Positions 8,883 through 16,553 of a stretch of 41,560 nucleotides of DNA are shown here, piece after piece. The notes under the pieces were generated by a model, which did not search any database, was not told the origin of the DNA, and saw nothing but the letters and a program-made list of their open reading frames with translations. Source of the stretch: an uncultured Clostridia bacterium (GTDB taxonomy: Bacteria > Bacillota_A > Clostridia > Christensenellales > Borkfalkiaceae); assembly GCA_934292955.1 (NCBI GenBank), contig CAKQXZ010000014.1, forward strand, positions 1 through 41,560, read 5' to 3'. Position numbers and translations under genes: made by a program. The number at the start of each line of letters is the position of its first letter. The stretch's first letter is position 1.

Positions 8883-9401
8883 CTATCTCTTCTTCTCAAA
8901 AAACTCCGCAAGCAACTTCAGACACTCTTCTTCGAGCACCCCTTTCACCACTTCAACCGAGTGATTGAGCCCCGACACGGCAGATATATCGCACGCGCTC
9001 CCGAAGAACCCCGATTTAGGTTCCGCCGCGCCGAAAACCACCCGCCTTATTCTCGACGAGATAATCGCCCCCGCACACATCGCGCAAGGTTCCAGCGTTA
9101 CATAAATATCGCAACCGTCAAGCCGCCACCCGATTTTTTCGGCGCACTTCATAATGGCATTGATTTCTGCATGAAAAACGGCGCAATTATCGGTTTCTTT
9201 GCGGTTGTATCCCGCGGCTAAAACTTCGCCGTCTTTAACGATAACCGCGCCGACGGGAATTTCGCCGAGTTCTTCAGCCTTTTTGGCTTCCGCGATAGCC
9301 ATTTGCATGAATTTCTCGTCTTGTTCTCTTTGCAACTTTTCAAGGCGATTAAGTTTTTCAATCTGCGCGGCAGACTGTTTAAGTCGATTGGTTTTTATCA
9401 T
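8883..9401 (-). CDS. tadA: tRNA-specific adenosine deaminase
   Basis: This protein deaminates wobble A34 to inosine in tRNA-Arg(ACG). Zinc-site motifs are clear: HAE at 77-79 and PCAMC at 105-109, with EIPVGAVIV and the C-terminal SGLNHSVEVVKGV region. At 172 residues it is longer than usual because of about 30 charged, coiled-coil-like residues before the normal start region FMQMAIAEAKKAEELG. The ATG at 9401 has a poor ribosome site, so initiation nearer residue 33 is possible, but no well-placed site is seen there either. It lies 59 bp downstream of rlmH and is probably in its transcript. Confidence 0.92.
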   Translation of the reverse strand: MIKTNRLKQSAAQIEKLNRLEKLQREQDEKFMQMAIAEAKKAEELGEIPVGAVIVKDGEVLAAGYNRKETDNCAVFHAEINAIMKCAEKIGWRLDGCDIYVTLEPCAMCAGAIISSRIRRVVFGAAEPKSGFFGSACDISAVSGLNHSVEVVKGVLEEECLKLLAEFFEKKR

Positions 9402-9460
9402 TTCAAATCTTTTATAGTCGGTATTATATCCCTTTGCCGTTTTCGTCCGTCCGGCAGTAT

Positions 9461-9922
9461 TTATTTATGATATCTGCCTCCGCCGTTTATCATAAACGCA
9501 CGGTAAATCTGTTCGGTCAGCATCACCCTGAACAGCGTGTGCGGAAAGGTCATTTTCGAAAAGGAAATCAGTTCGTCCGCCTTACTTTTCACGCAGTCCG
9601 CCGCTCCGTAAGACGAGCCTATCACAAAAGTAGCTTCGCCCGCGGTATCTTTGACCTTTATCAGTTTTTCCGAAAAAGCCGCCGAGTCGTATTGCCTGCC
9701 TTCGATCGCCATAACGAACACATACCCCTGCAACCTTTTCAAAATTTCTTCGCTTTCTTTTTTCAACGCAATTTCGGGGTCGGAATCTTCGCTCCCATAT
9801 TCTTTGCATTCGAAAATCCTGAACTCGCAAAATCGCGAAAGCCTTTTTTTATACTCTTCAACCGCGTCCGAAAAGTATTTTTCTTTAACTTTTCCGACTA
9901 CAACAAGGTTAATCTTAAACAT
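9461..9922 (-). CDS. rlmH: 23S rRNA (pseudouridine1915-N3)-methyltransferase
   Basis: A 153-residue SPOUT methyltransferase; it methylates pseudouridine 1915 in helix 69 of 23S rRNA. Visible motifs are the N-terminal VVVGKVKEKY, FVIGSSYGA (SAM knot) and the C-terminal SKMTFPHTLFRVMLTEQIYRAFMI followed by YHK. The penultimate motif reads GGGRYHK where the family normally has a Pro before YHK. GGGGTG lies 5 bases before the ATG. Cotranscription with tadA is likely. Confidence 0.94.
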   Translation of the reverse strand: MFKINLVVVGKVKEKYFSDAVEEYKKRLSRFCEFRIFECKEYGSEDSDPEIALKKESEEILKRLQGYVFVMAIEGRQYDSAAFSEKLIKVKDTAGEATFVIGSSYGAADCVKSKADELISFSKMTFPHTLFRVMLTEQIYRAFMINGGGRYHK

Positions 9923-10000
9923 ATTTCACCCCAAAAACTACCCGCAACGCGCAACAATTCAATAATCCGCACTTTTCCAACCCCCCCGCTATCCTGTCTC

Positions 10001-10063
10001 CCCGTCATCCTGAGACGCACTCCTTGCCCAACTTACGAAGGATCCAGGCGCCCCGCGCCGCAC
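10001..10063 (+). repeat. GTCATCCTGAG/GAAGGATCC intergenic repeat, copy 1
   Basis: Starts CCCGTCATCCTGAGAC and ends GAAGGATCCAGGCG plus a GCCGCAC tail. Two further copies are at 21593-21656 and 24448-24508. The ends are imperfectly complementary (ATCCT/AGGAT, GAG/CTC). It lies between rlmH and the CPBP gene, about 37 bp from a copy of the CTATAAGTCG motif. Confidence 0.8.
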
Positions 10064-10099
10064 ATTTCAAAACCATCAGAATAAACAGAAAATATCGCG

Positions 10100-10120
10100 C
10101 TATAGGTCGATTATCGCGAC
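10100..10120 (+). repeat. Dispersed intergenic motif, copy D
   Basis: CTATAGGTCGATTATCG followed by CGAC, one change from the core. The complementary arms TCGCG and CGCGA directly bracket it. It lies just past the stop of the CPBP gene. Confidence 0.8.
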
Positions 10121-10141
10121 TTTCACGCAAATCTACCGTTT

Positions 10142-11089
10142 TTACGAAAACAGTTCGACCAGCCACAATATAGCGCATACGACCGTACCCGTAAGCGACG
10201 AAATCAAAAACGCTTTGCGCTCGCTTTTCAGCTCCGCAACTTTAAGAAAATCGGCTTTTATTTTTTCTTCGCGTTCGCACTTTTTCGCTTTTATAAGCAA
10301 GAATATTCCGAGCGCAAGAACGACAAGCCCGACTATAACGATTATAACGTTCCACACGGTCGGCAGCGAAAGCGATTCGCCCCAGATAAAATATCCTACG
10401 ATTATATAAAAATTATTCAGAAAATGAAAGATAACCGACGGATAAATCGATCCGCTTTTTACCGCAAGCAGTGCAAACAGCGCACCTAAAATAAACTGAT
10501 AAATTGTCTGTTGCGGGCTGTGGTGGTACAGGCAGAAAAGTCCGCCGCAAACAAGCACGGCAAAAACGTCTCCGAGCCTTTTAGCTCCGTTAAGCACCAC
10601 GCCGCGGAAGAGCGATTCTTCCATTATAGCCGGAATAACGCAAACTATCAGCGTGCAAAGCAGAAAATTTCCGAACCCGCTCCCCGGCAGATTTATAGGC
10701 TGCGCTTCGTATCCCATAAGTTTATTAAGCCAGTCCACAAACACGGTATTAAGCCCCGAAAGCCCAAGCACGCACCCCACGAACAAAAGCAGCGCAATCC
10801 CCAAATACTTTATATCGAATTTACAAAACCCGACCGACATGCGTAAGTTTAGTTTGCCCTTTAATTTAGCGTAAAGCATACACCCGCCTATCGCTACGGG
10901 CGACACGAGAAAACCCATAAACGTGTAGGTATAACTACTCATAAAACTCTCGTTATCGGTCGCGCCCGTAAGTTGCAGAACGACCGCAAAAACAAGAGTT
11001 AAAAGCAGATTAAAAAGCACGGCGACGCTGAAAAACGAGCCGCCGTCAAACCCCGTAATTATATAATTGTCAAATTTTTTCTTTTCCAT
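10142..11089 (-). CDS. CPBP-family intramembrane glutamic protease
   Basis: A 315-residue membrane protein with about eight predicted helices. It has the CPBP (ABI/Rce1-like) motifs: EE with downstream R (EESLFRG, residues 157-163), HH near 189-190 in CLYHHSPQQ, and HFLNN in the seventh helix region. Family members are membrane-embedded glutamate proteases; several are linked to bacteriocin maturation or immunity, but nothing next to this gene suggests that. It lies between rlmH and a VWA lipoprotein, with repeats on its 3' side. The substrate is unknown. Confidence 0.87.
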   Translation of the reverse strand: MEKKKFDNYIITGFDGGSFFSVAVLFNLLLTLVFAVVLQLTGATDNESFMSSYTYTFMGFLVSPVAIGGCMLYAKLKGKLNLRMSVGFCKFDIKYLGIALLLFVGCVLGLSGLNTVFVDWLNKLMGYEAQPINLPGSGFGNFLLCTLIVCVIPAIMEESLFRGVVLNGAKRLGDVFAVLVCGGLFCLYHHSPQQTIYQFILGALFALLAVKSGSIYPSVIFHFLNNFYIIVGYFIWGESLSLPTVWNVIIVIVGLVVLALGIFLLIKAKKCEREEKIKADFLKVAELKSERKAFLISSLTGTVVCAILWLVELFS

Positions 11090-11202
11090 AGTAAATCTTT
11101 ACACCGCGGCATTTTGCGGCACGATTAACCGCCACCGTCCGATTGCCGCCGTTTAATAATCAAATACAAACTTATTATACACTTACGGCGCGATTAAGTC
11201 AA

Positions 11203-11244
11203 TAAAAAACACCCGCCGAAGATACCGCAATATCTCTCGGCGGG
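11203..11244 (-). terminator. Rho-independent terminator after the VWA gene
   Basis: On the minus strand the arms TCCCGCCGA-type (11244-11237) and TCGGCGGG-type (11219-11212), with inner GATA/TATC pairing, form a long stem followed by GTTTTTTATT (11210-11201). It lies about 60 bp past the stop at 11303. Confidence 0.8.
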
Positions 11245-11302
11245 CATAGCAGGGCTTTACACCCCATCTCAATTTATTTTATTGTTTACGGTGCAACATC
11301 TT

Positions 11303-12796
11303 TTATTGATTACGGCTGCCGTACAAACTCGCGGCTTTTCTGACCACCGTCAGGAATTCCATCCTGAATTCGTCGCCGCTTCCGCCATCGCCGCTCACCG
11401 AAGGCAGTACCCGAAGTCTTGCTATAACCGACTCCCACGAAGCATTGCCCTTATATTCAGACTCTCTCAACAAAAGCCCGAATTCTGTAACGCAGCCTAT
11501 AAACACAACGTCTTCGCTCGGCGACTGCGTATACATATCGGTCGCAAACTCGCCGTTTATTTCAATACTTTCGTCGGTTCCGGGGTCTTTGCATCTGATA
11601 ACAGCCGAAGCAAACCCGCCGTCCGCGCCGTCTTTCAACTCGATTTCATAAACGGCGGTAACCGTATGTCCCGAGCCGATTTCGCCCGCGTCCTTATTTT
11701 CGTCGTCAAAGTCGGCGTCGCTCATCATTTTGTTTTCGTACCCGATAAGGCGGTACTTTTCAACCGTTTCGGGGTTAAACGCAACCTGAATTTTAGCGTC
11801 TTTAGCCACCGTTTCGAGCGTTCCGCCCATCTCGGTAACAAGCATCTTTCTCGCTTCGGTAATGCTGTCGAGATATCCGTAATTGCCGTTGCCGTTACGC
11901 GCAAGCGTTTCCATCAGATCGTCGCGGGTGTTATACATTCCCACGCCAAGCACGCTCAAGTAAATGCCCGAATCGCGCTTTTGGGATATAAACGACTTAA
12001 GTTCGTTTTTACTGCTGATCCCCACGTTGAAATCGCCGTCGGTCGCAAGCAGAACGCGGTTGTTCCCGTCCTGAATGAAATATTTGGAAGCGGTTTTATA
12101 CGCAAGTTGAATACCGCTCGCCCCCGCAGTGGAGCCGCCCGCTTCAAGATCTTCGAGTATCGCGCAGATTTCGGTTTTCCGGCTTCCGCGTAAGCCTTCC
12201 GCAACCACTTTTGTTCCGCTCGCATAAGTAACTATCGAAACGTAATCGTCGTCATCGAGATTTTCGCTCAGCATCGCAAACGACTGCTGAATAAGCCCCA
12301 GCCTGTCGGAACCGAACATCGAACCCGAAACGTCAATTAAAAATACAAGGTTGTTCTGCTTTTTCTGCGAAAAATCTATTTTTTTGGCCGCGACGCCCAC
12401 GGTAAACAGTTTATGTTCGCTGTTCCAGGGGCAGTCCGAAAGCGACCCGCTTATACTGAGCGGCTTGCCGTCTGTCGGTTCGTCGTAGTCGTAAGAAAAA
12501 TAGTTGACGTATTCTTCAATTCTCACCGAATCGGCAGCGGGAATCGCCCCGTCGGTTATCTGTCGTCTTGCGATCGAATAAGAAGTCGTGTTTCTGTCAA
12601 GCGAAAAAGTCGAAGTGTTTTTCTCGCTTGCCAAAGAAAAATTGTTTTCTTTGATTCCGTCGTAAGAATAACTTTCGTCCCCCACAGCAGGTGCGTAATT
12701 TTCATAATAATCGCCACGCCCTTTGCTCGCGCTGCAGCCCTGCAAAATAAGCATGCAAGACAAAACGCCCGCAAAAAGAACTAAAAATCTTTTCAT
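11303..12796 (-). CDS. YfbK-like von Willebrand factor type A lipoprotein
   Basis: A 497-residue secreted lipoprotein: signal MKRFLVLFAGVLSCMLILQGC with lipobox LQGC (Cys21). The N-terminal YfbK-type domain (STFSLDRNTTSYSIARR, VRIEEYVNYFSYDYDEP and DCPWNSEHKL) precedes a VWA domain with an intact MIDAS DVSGS at 155-159 and ATDGDFNVG later, then the conserved C-terminal region. The E. coli relative YfbK has no settled role; metal-dependent protein binding at the cell surface is likely. The start at 12796 is chosen over an upstream TTG-type extension because GGGAG lies 7-8 bases before it and the signal peptide starts there. A terminator follows. Confidence 0.88.
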   Translation of the reverse strand: MKRFLVLFAGVLSCMLILQGCSASKGRGDYYENYAPAVGDESYSYDGIKENNFSLASEKNTSTFSLDRNTTSYSIARRQITDGAIPAADSVRIEEYVNYFSYDYDEPTDGKPLSISGSLSDCPWNSEHKLFTVGVAAKKIDFSQKKQNNLVFLIDVSGSMFGSDRLGLIQQSFAMLSENLDDDDYVSIVTYASGTKVVAEGLRGSRKTEICAILEDLEAGGSTAGASGIQLAYKTASKYFIQDGNNRVLLATDGDFNVGISSKNELKSFISQKRDSGIYLSVLGVGMYNTRDDLMETLARNGNGNYGYLDSITEARKMLVTEMGGTLETVAKDAKIQVAFNPETVEKYRLIGYENKMMSDADFDDENKDAGEIGSGHTVTAVYEIELKDGADGGFASAVIRCKDPGTDESIEINGEFATDMYTQSPSEDVVFIGCVTEFGLLLRESEYKGNASWESVIARLRVLPSVSGDGGSGDEFRMEFLTVVRKAASLYGSRNQ

Positions 12797-12910
12797 ATCG
12801 ATTCTCCCGTCTTTTATTTTTTGCGAAACGACTTTCCGTCGCCCGCTTTCATAAAACAATACGTCGCAAAATCAATATTTCCTAAAATATTTTTAATTTA
12901 TTTTTTCCAT

Positions 12911-13204
12911 AGGGATTCCATTCCTTATCACTAATTACCGAAAAGGCGGCTTTTTAGCCCTTTTCCGCAAACACTCAAAACGCAGTACGGCAAGTACATC
13001 ATTTATCGTGTTTACAAAAAATCATCTAAAAATACGCACTTTTCGGTGCTGTGCATTTTTGCGGATAAGAAATCGCCGCTTGCGGCTCGGTTTTTGCAAG
13101 GCAAACGACCGAAATAGTACTTGACCGTACATTGATGGGAGTTTAACACAGCAAAAACCGATTTATTGCCGCAAAAATAATTAGTGATGACGAATGAAAT
13201 CCCT
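12911..13204. mobile_element. MITE-like element with inverted terminal repeats, no transposase
   Basis: The ends at 12911-12937 and 13178-13204 are inverted copies of a 27-base sequence matching at 24 positions (AGGGATT, then CATTC, then ATCACTAATTA). The roughly 240-bp interior has no convincing gene; a minus-strand frame of 81 codons (13012-13257) runs out of the element and has no recognisable domain. A third copy of the right end is at 30771-30810. It fills most of the 469-bp gap between the VWA gene and murC. Just beyond it, at 13226, is a partial GTCATCCCGAGAC repeat. Confidence 0.6.
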
Positions 13205-13265
13205 GTCATCTTTTTTTCGTTTTCCGTCATCCCGAGACCGTGCTCCACACCTTTCAATACCCCCC

Positions 13266-14573
13266 TTAATTAAAACTCAAAAACTCCTTAACCCTATCGT
13301 ACAGATCACCCGCGCCGAGAACCACATAAGCAGAAACGCCCGCCTTATTTTCTTCAAACGCGCGCAAAACGCCGCCTTCATCATCGCACAACACCGCGTT
13401 TTTCAACCTATAGCCCAACTTTTTACAACTTCCCTCTTCGTCGAACTTCTCCCTTGCCCCGTAAGTTTCAAACAAATAAACTTCACCCGCGGGGGCGAGC
13501 GCGGCGGCAAAATCGTCGCATAACCGTGCCGTACGCGAGTATGTGTGCGACTGAAATAAAAACCTTACCTTACCCCCAAACCGCTTTTTATATTCTTCAA
13601 CGGCAATTTTAACCTGCGCGGGGTGATGCGCGTAATCGGCATAAACGGGCTTGCCGCAATAATCGCCGAGATATTCGTTCCGCCTTTTCACTCCGCAAAA
13701 TTTTTCAATACCCTTTTTAATCTTTTCGGCGGGTATCCCCATATAATCGGCAACGGCGACAGCGGCAAGAATATTATATACGTCATGCCGCCTTAAATGC
13801 GCGGTCTTTATATCAAAAAGTCGGGCTCCGTGTCCGAAAACGGCACATTCAAGCGTTTTTCCGTCATAAAAAACGTCGCTTGCAAAATAGTCGGCGGCAC
13901 TATCCGAAAACGAAAAAGTTACCCCCTTATTTCTTAAATTTTCATCGTCGTAGTTAACTATCGCCTTACCGCATCGCCCGATAAACTCATAAAATTCTTC
14001 CTTAAGATTATCGAACGACCCGTAACTTTCTTCATGGTCGTTATCTATATTGAGAACAACCCCGATTTTAGGCGAAAAGAGCGCAATATTGCGCTTAAAC
14101 TCGCAAATTTCGGTAAGAAAAACCTTATCGCCGCAAGAATATGTGTTAGAAAACTCAGTGTCTTCACCGCCGACGTGCAAAGTAAACTCTTCGCCTGCTT
14201 CTTTCATAATATGCGCAAGTATGCAAGTGCAAGTGGTTTTGCCGTGCGTTCCCGCAACCCCGACGGTTACGGGATAACATTCGCAGATACGCGCAAGCAG
14301 CCAGGCACGCGAAACGACCGCCTTTTTAAGCCCGACAAGTTTTTTCTTTACGGGGTCGTCGTCGGGAATTGCCGAAGACACAACCGCAAGATCGCATTCT
14401 TCCGCGTCGCCCGCACGGTTTACCGGAATTCCCTGCGCCTGCAAATTCCGCGTAATTTCGCTTTCGGTTTTATCGCTCCCCGAAACTTCGAACCCTTTTT
14501 TATTAAGCATTACAGCAAGAGAAGACATACTTATCCCGCCGATCCCCACAAAATGCACCTTAAATTTACTCAA
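13266..14573 (-). CDS. murC: UDP-N-acetylmuramate--L-alanine ligase
   Basis: A Mur ligase that adds L-Ala to UDP-MurNAc in peptidoglycan precursor synthesis. Motifs: N-terminal HFVGIGGISMSSLA (UDP binding), P-loop GVAGTHGKTT near residues 108-114, NIDNDHEE, RRNEYLG and YADYAHHP. The start is placed at a TTG (14573) because GGAAGGA lies 5 bases upstream and the protein then begins MSKFKVHFVGIGG as usual for MurC (435 residues). An in-frame ATG eight codons earlier (14597) has no ribosome site. It is divergent from spoVG and alone, not in a dcw cluster. Confidence 0.95.
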   Translation of the reverse strand: MSKFKVHFVGIGGISMSSLAVMLNKKGFEVSGSDKTESEITRNLQAQGIPVNRAGDAEECDLAVVSSAIPDDDPVKKKLVGLKKAVVSRAWLLARICECYPVTVGVAGTHGKTTCTCILAHIMKEAGEEFTLHVGGEDTEFSNTYSCGDKVFLTEICEFKRNIALFSPKIGVVLNIDNDHEESYGSFDNLKEEFYEFIGRCGKAIVNYDDENLRNKGVTFSFSDSAADYFASDVFYDGKTLECAVFGHGARLFDIKTAHLRRHDVYNILAAVAVADYMGIPAEKIKKGIEKFCGVKRRNEYLGDYCGKPVYADYAHHPAQVKIAVEEYKKRFGGKVRFLFQSHTYSRTARLCDDFAAALAPAGEVYLFETYGAREKFDEEGSCKKLGYRLKNAVLCDDEGGVLRAFEENKAGVSAYVVLGAGDLYDRVKEFLSFN

Positions 14574-14692
14574 ACCGTCCTTCCGATTGATAATCATAGT
14601 ATATGATATGTCCTACAAACGACATTTTACTCCGCAAAACAAGAAAATTTGCATTATTTTTCGAAATTTACAAACTTTTTTTCGAAAAGGTA

Positions 14693-14721
14693 TTGAAATT
14701 TATCTTTTTTTATAGTAATAT
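14693..14721 (+). promoter_or_regulatory. Promoter of spoVG
   Basis: TTGAAA (14693-14698) and TAATAT (14716-14721) are separated by exactly 17 bases, 63 bp before the spoVG ATG. It looks like a housekeeping promoter; a sigma-H form, as known for Bacillus spoVG, was not seen. Confidence 0.6.
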
Positions 14722-14784
14722 AGTATAGACAAAGCCGTAATCTACCTTGGAGCGGCAAAAAATACATAATAAGGCGGTAAAAAA

Positions 14785-15051
14785 ATGAACATCACAGACG
14801 TAAGAATCAGAAAAGTACAAAAAGAAGACAGTAAACTTAAAGCGGTCGCATCCGTTACTTTAGACGACGCCATCGCTATTCACGATATAAAGATCGTAGA
14901 GGGAACCGACGGTTGCTTCGTCGCAATGCCTTCGCGCAAAACGTCCGACGGCGAATACAGAGATATCGCCCACCCCATCAACGCAGAAGCGCGCAACGAA
15001 CTCATTTCGGCAATAATGTTTGCATACGAAAAAGAACTCGCTAACGCGTAA
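14785..15051 (+). CDS. spoVG: Septation regulator SpoVG
   Basis: An 88-residue SpoVG: MNITDVRIRKV start, ASVTLDDAIAIHDIKIVEG, FVAMPSRK and the YRDIAHPIN motif, then a short C-terminal helix. SpoVG proteins are small nucleic-acid-binding regulators affecting septation, sporulation or virulence depending on species. AAGGCGG lies 7 bases upstream. It is monocistronic, with its own promoter and terminator. Its presence fits a Bacillota host but does not by itself prove sporulation. Confidence 0.96.
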   Translation: MNITDVRIRKVQKEDSKLKAVASVTLDDAIAIHDIKIVEGTDGCFVAMPSRKTSDGEYRDIAHPINAEARNELISAIMFAYEKELANA

Positions 15052-15073
15052 CAGATTTATCTTCATACTAAAA

Positions 15074-15101
15074 GCCGTCGGTTTTTCCGGCGGCTTTTTT
15101 T
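15074..15101 (+). terminator. Rho-independent terminator after spoVG
   Basis: GCCGTCGG and CCGGCGGC form an 8-bp stem with one G-T pair and a short T loop, followed by seven T. It begins 23 bp past the spoVG stop. Confidence 0.9.
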
Positions 15102-15124
15102 GTTTATAATAGTCGATATTCAAC

Positions 15125-15145
15125 CTATAGGTCGATTTTTATGCG
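15125..15145 (+). repeat. Dispersed intergenic motif, copy E (degenerate)
   Basis: CTATAGGTCGATT is kept but the right half is TTTATGCG. It lies in the 130-bp convergent gap between spoVG and the anti-sigma-like gene. Confidence 0.5.
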
Positions 15146-15180
15146 TTTTTAATAAATTTTAAGCAGTATAATGCGGCAAC

Positions 15181-15693
15181 TTACAGCGCGACGTTTATAA
15201 TACTTTCGGCGTTTTTCGTCAGCGTTTTATCGTCTATTATTTTATTGGAATAAAACACTCCGTCTTCAAAAAACATGTATCTTACGCCGCCGATATACAA
15301 AGTGAATTTATAGTTATCAAGTTTACAATCGTCCTCTATTATTCTGCTTTTGAAAACTTCGCCCTGAATAAGCTCGAAAATCGAGCGGCTTACGCTTTGC
15401 GAAAGATAGAGATAGCTTCCGTCTATCAGTGCATAATCGGAACCGCCCGTTTCTACCGTTTCGTAATTATCGGGCGGTCTCATATCGCCTTTATTAAAAC
15501 CTTTGGGAATTATCGCAAAAACGCCAATGGTAAAGCAAACCGCAAGGCACGCCGAAATCGTGGAAATAATCGCTTTTTTACGTTTCCTTTTGTATTTTTT
15601 CGCCCGAGCAAAAACGTCCGAAACAAAATCTTCGTCAGACTTTATCACGATATTTTCCGTTTCCGTCGGTTGCAAATTTTTATTCTTTTTCAT
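15181..15693 (-). CDS. Single-pass membrane protein, probable anti-sigma partner
   Basis: A 170-residue protein with a cytosolic N-terminus rich in Lys and Glu, one membrane helix at about residues 40-62 (ISTISACLAVCFTIGVFAII), and an external domain of about 105 residues. It has no recognised domain (no ZAS zinc motif). Its ATG overlaps the TGA of the upstream sigma factor in an ATGA, so the two are translationally coupled; an upstream TTG two codons earlier is less likely. Gene order, size and topology are those of an anti-sigma factor or sigma-linked sensor. The role is inferred from context only. Confidence 0.6.
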   Translation of the reverse strand: MKKNKNLQPTETENIVIKSDEDFVSDVFARAKKYKRKRKKAIISTISACLAVCFTIGVFAIIPKGFNKGDMRPPDNYETVETGGSDYALIDGSYLYLSQSVSRSIFELIQGEVFKSRIIEDDCKLDNYKFTLYIGGVRYMFFEDGVFYSNKIIDDKTLTKNAESIINVAL

Positions 15694-16223
15694 ATACAAT
15701 CCTTCAAAATCGTCCTTAGTTTCTGTTTTGCAAGATATAACAGGTTATCCACCTTTTTTCGGCTGACTTTCATAATTTTTGCCGCATCGTCGTAACTCAT
15801 TTCTTCAAAGTAAACAAGGTATACGGCAGAGCGCATGTCCGCAGGAAGTCCGCCTATAGCGCGATAAAGCGCACTTTTGCGTTCTTTTCCGAGCAGCTTT
15901 TCAGATACGTCGTCACCGCTCGTTTTTAGCAAAATCGAGTCGTCAAGCCCGACGTATTTTTTCTCTTTCCGGCAGTAATCGTACGCGCGCGAACGACAGA
16001 TCATAAGCAGATAATACTTGAGCGGCACCGAAAAATTATACTTTTTTCTGTGCAGAACGACGTAACAAAAAACTTCGGCCGCAACGTCTTCGGCGGCAAA
16101 ACGATTGCGCACTATACTCATGGCGTACGCGGTAATGTCGGCGCGGTAAAGCCGTACTATGATTTCAAGCGAAGAATCGTCCCCATTCTGAAATTTTTTA
16201 TAAGCAAGCTCGCCTTCGCCCAT
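15690..16223 (-). CDS. ECF-type RNA polymerase sigma factor
   Basis: A 177-residue sigma-70 family protein with only region 2 (about 12-85: EIIVRLYRADITAYAMSIVRN, then AAEDVAAEVFCYV) and region 4 (about 115-172: LPADMRSAVYLVYFEEMSYDDAAKIMKVSRKKVDNLLYLAKQKL, a helix-turn-helix). This is the ECF layout. AAGGTG lies 5 bases before the ATG. It is followed in an ATGA overlap by a membrane protein that is likely its regulator. The signal and regulon cannot be read from the window. Confidence 0.88.
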   Translation of the reverse strand: MGEGELAYKKFQNGDDSSLEIIVRLYRADITAYAMSIVRNRFAAEDVAAEVFCYVVLHRKKYNFSVPLKYYLLMICRSRAYDYCRKEKKYVGLDDSILLKTSGDDVSEKLLGKERKSALYRAIGGLPADMRSAVYLVYFEEMSYDDAAKIMKVSRKKVDNLLYLAKQKLRTILKDCI

Positions 16224-16437
16224 TTTTCACCTTACGGTTTTTGCCGTTACCCCTTTTCTTTATATAATACGCCTTACAAACGCAAAATCCTAAAAAGATT
16301 ATACAAAAAAATATAAATTCCGTCAAGCCCGTTTATTAAATACTCAACCGCATATAAAAATTAATCGAAATGCAATAATTAACCAATAAAACATATGTAC
16401 TTACCCCTTTTCCCCGCATAAAACACTGCGTTTTCCC

Positions 16438-16466
16438 TTGACAAACCCGACTTTATAATGTAAGAT
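16438..16466 (+). promoter_or_regulatory. Promoter of the ABC exporter operon
   Basis: A consensus -35 TTGACA (16438-16443) with TAAGAT (16461-16466) after 17 bases; a TATAAT at 16454-16459 is too close to serve with this -35. The rest of the 330-bp gap between the sigma factor and this operon shows nothing else recognisable apart from the leader hairpin. Confidence 0.65.
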
Positions 16467-16490
16467 ACTTTAACTATATACTTTTTTACA

Positions 16491-16520
16491 GGCGCACCGA
16501 CATCATCCCGATGCCGCGCC
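16491..16520 (+). promoter_or_regulatory. Leader hairpin upstream of the ABC exporter
   Basis: GGCGC (16491-16495) pairs with GCGCC (16516-16520), and inside it CATC (16501-16504) pairs with GATG (16510-16513). It lies between the promoter and the AGGAGA ribosome site. No U-run follows, so a terminator is unlikely. Bacillus bmrCD is controlled by leader attenuation, but no coupled leader peptide is evident here. Confidence 0.35.
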
Positions 16521-16553
16521 TATCACCAAAAAAAATCTACAAAAGGAGACAAT

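Noticed and set aside
9434..10084. A 216-codon plus-strand frame
   Set aside because: It is antisense to rlmH and runs into an intergenic repeat.
11282..12193. A 303-codon plus-strand frame
   Set aside because: It is antisense to the VWA lipoprotein gene, whose domains are clear, and has no domain of its own.
13012..13257. An 81-codon minus-strand frame
   Set aside because: It runs across the end of a MITE-like element into a second repeat, has no domain, and no good ribosome site.
14574..14597. The ATG start of murC at 14597
   Set aside because: It lacks a ribosome site, whereas the TTG at 14573 has GGAAGGA 5 bases upstream and gives the usual MurC N-terminus.
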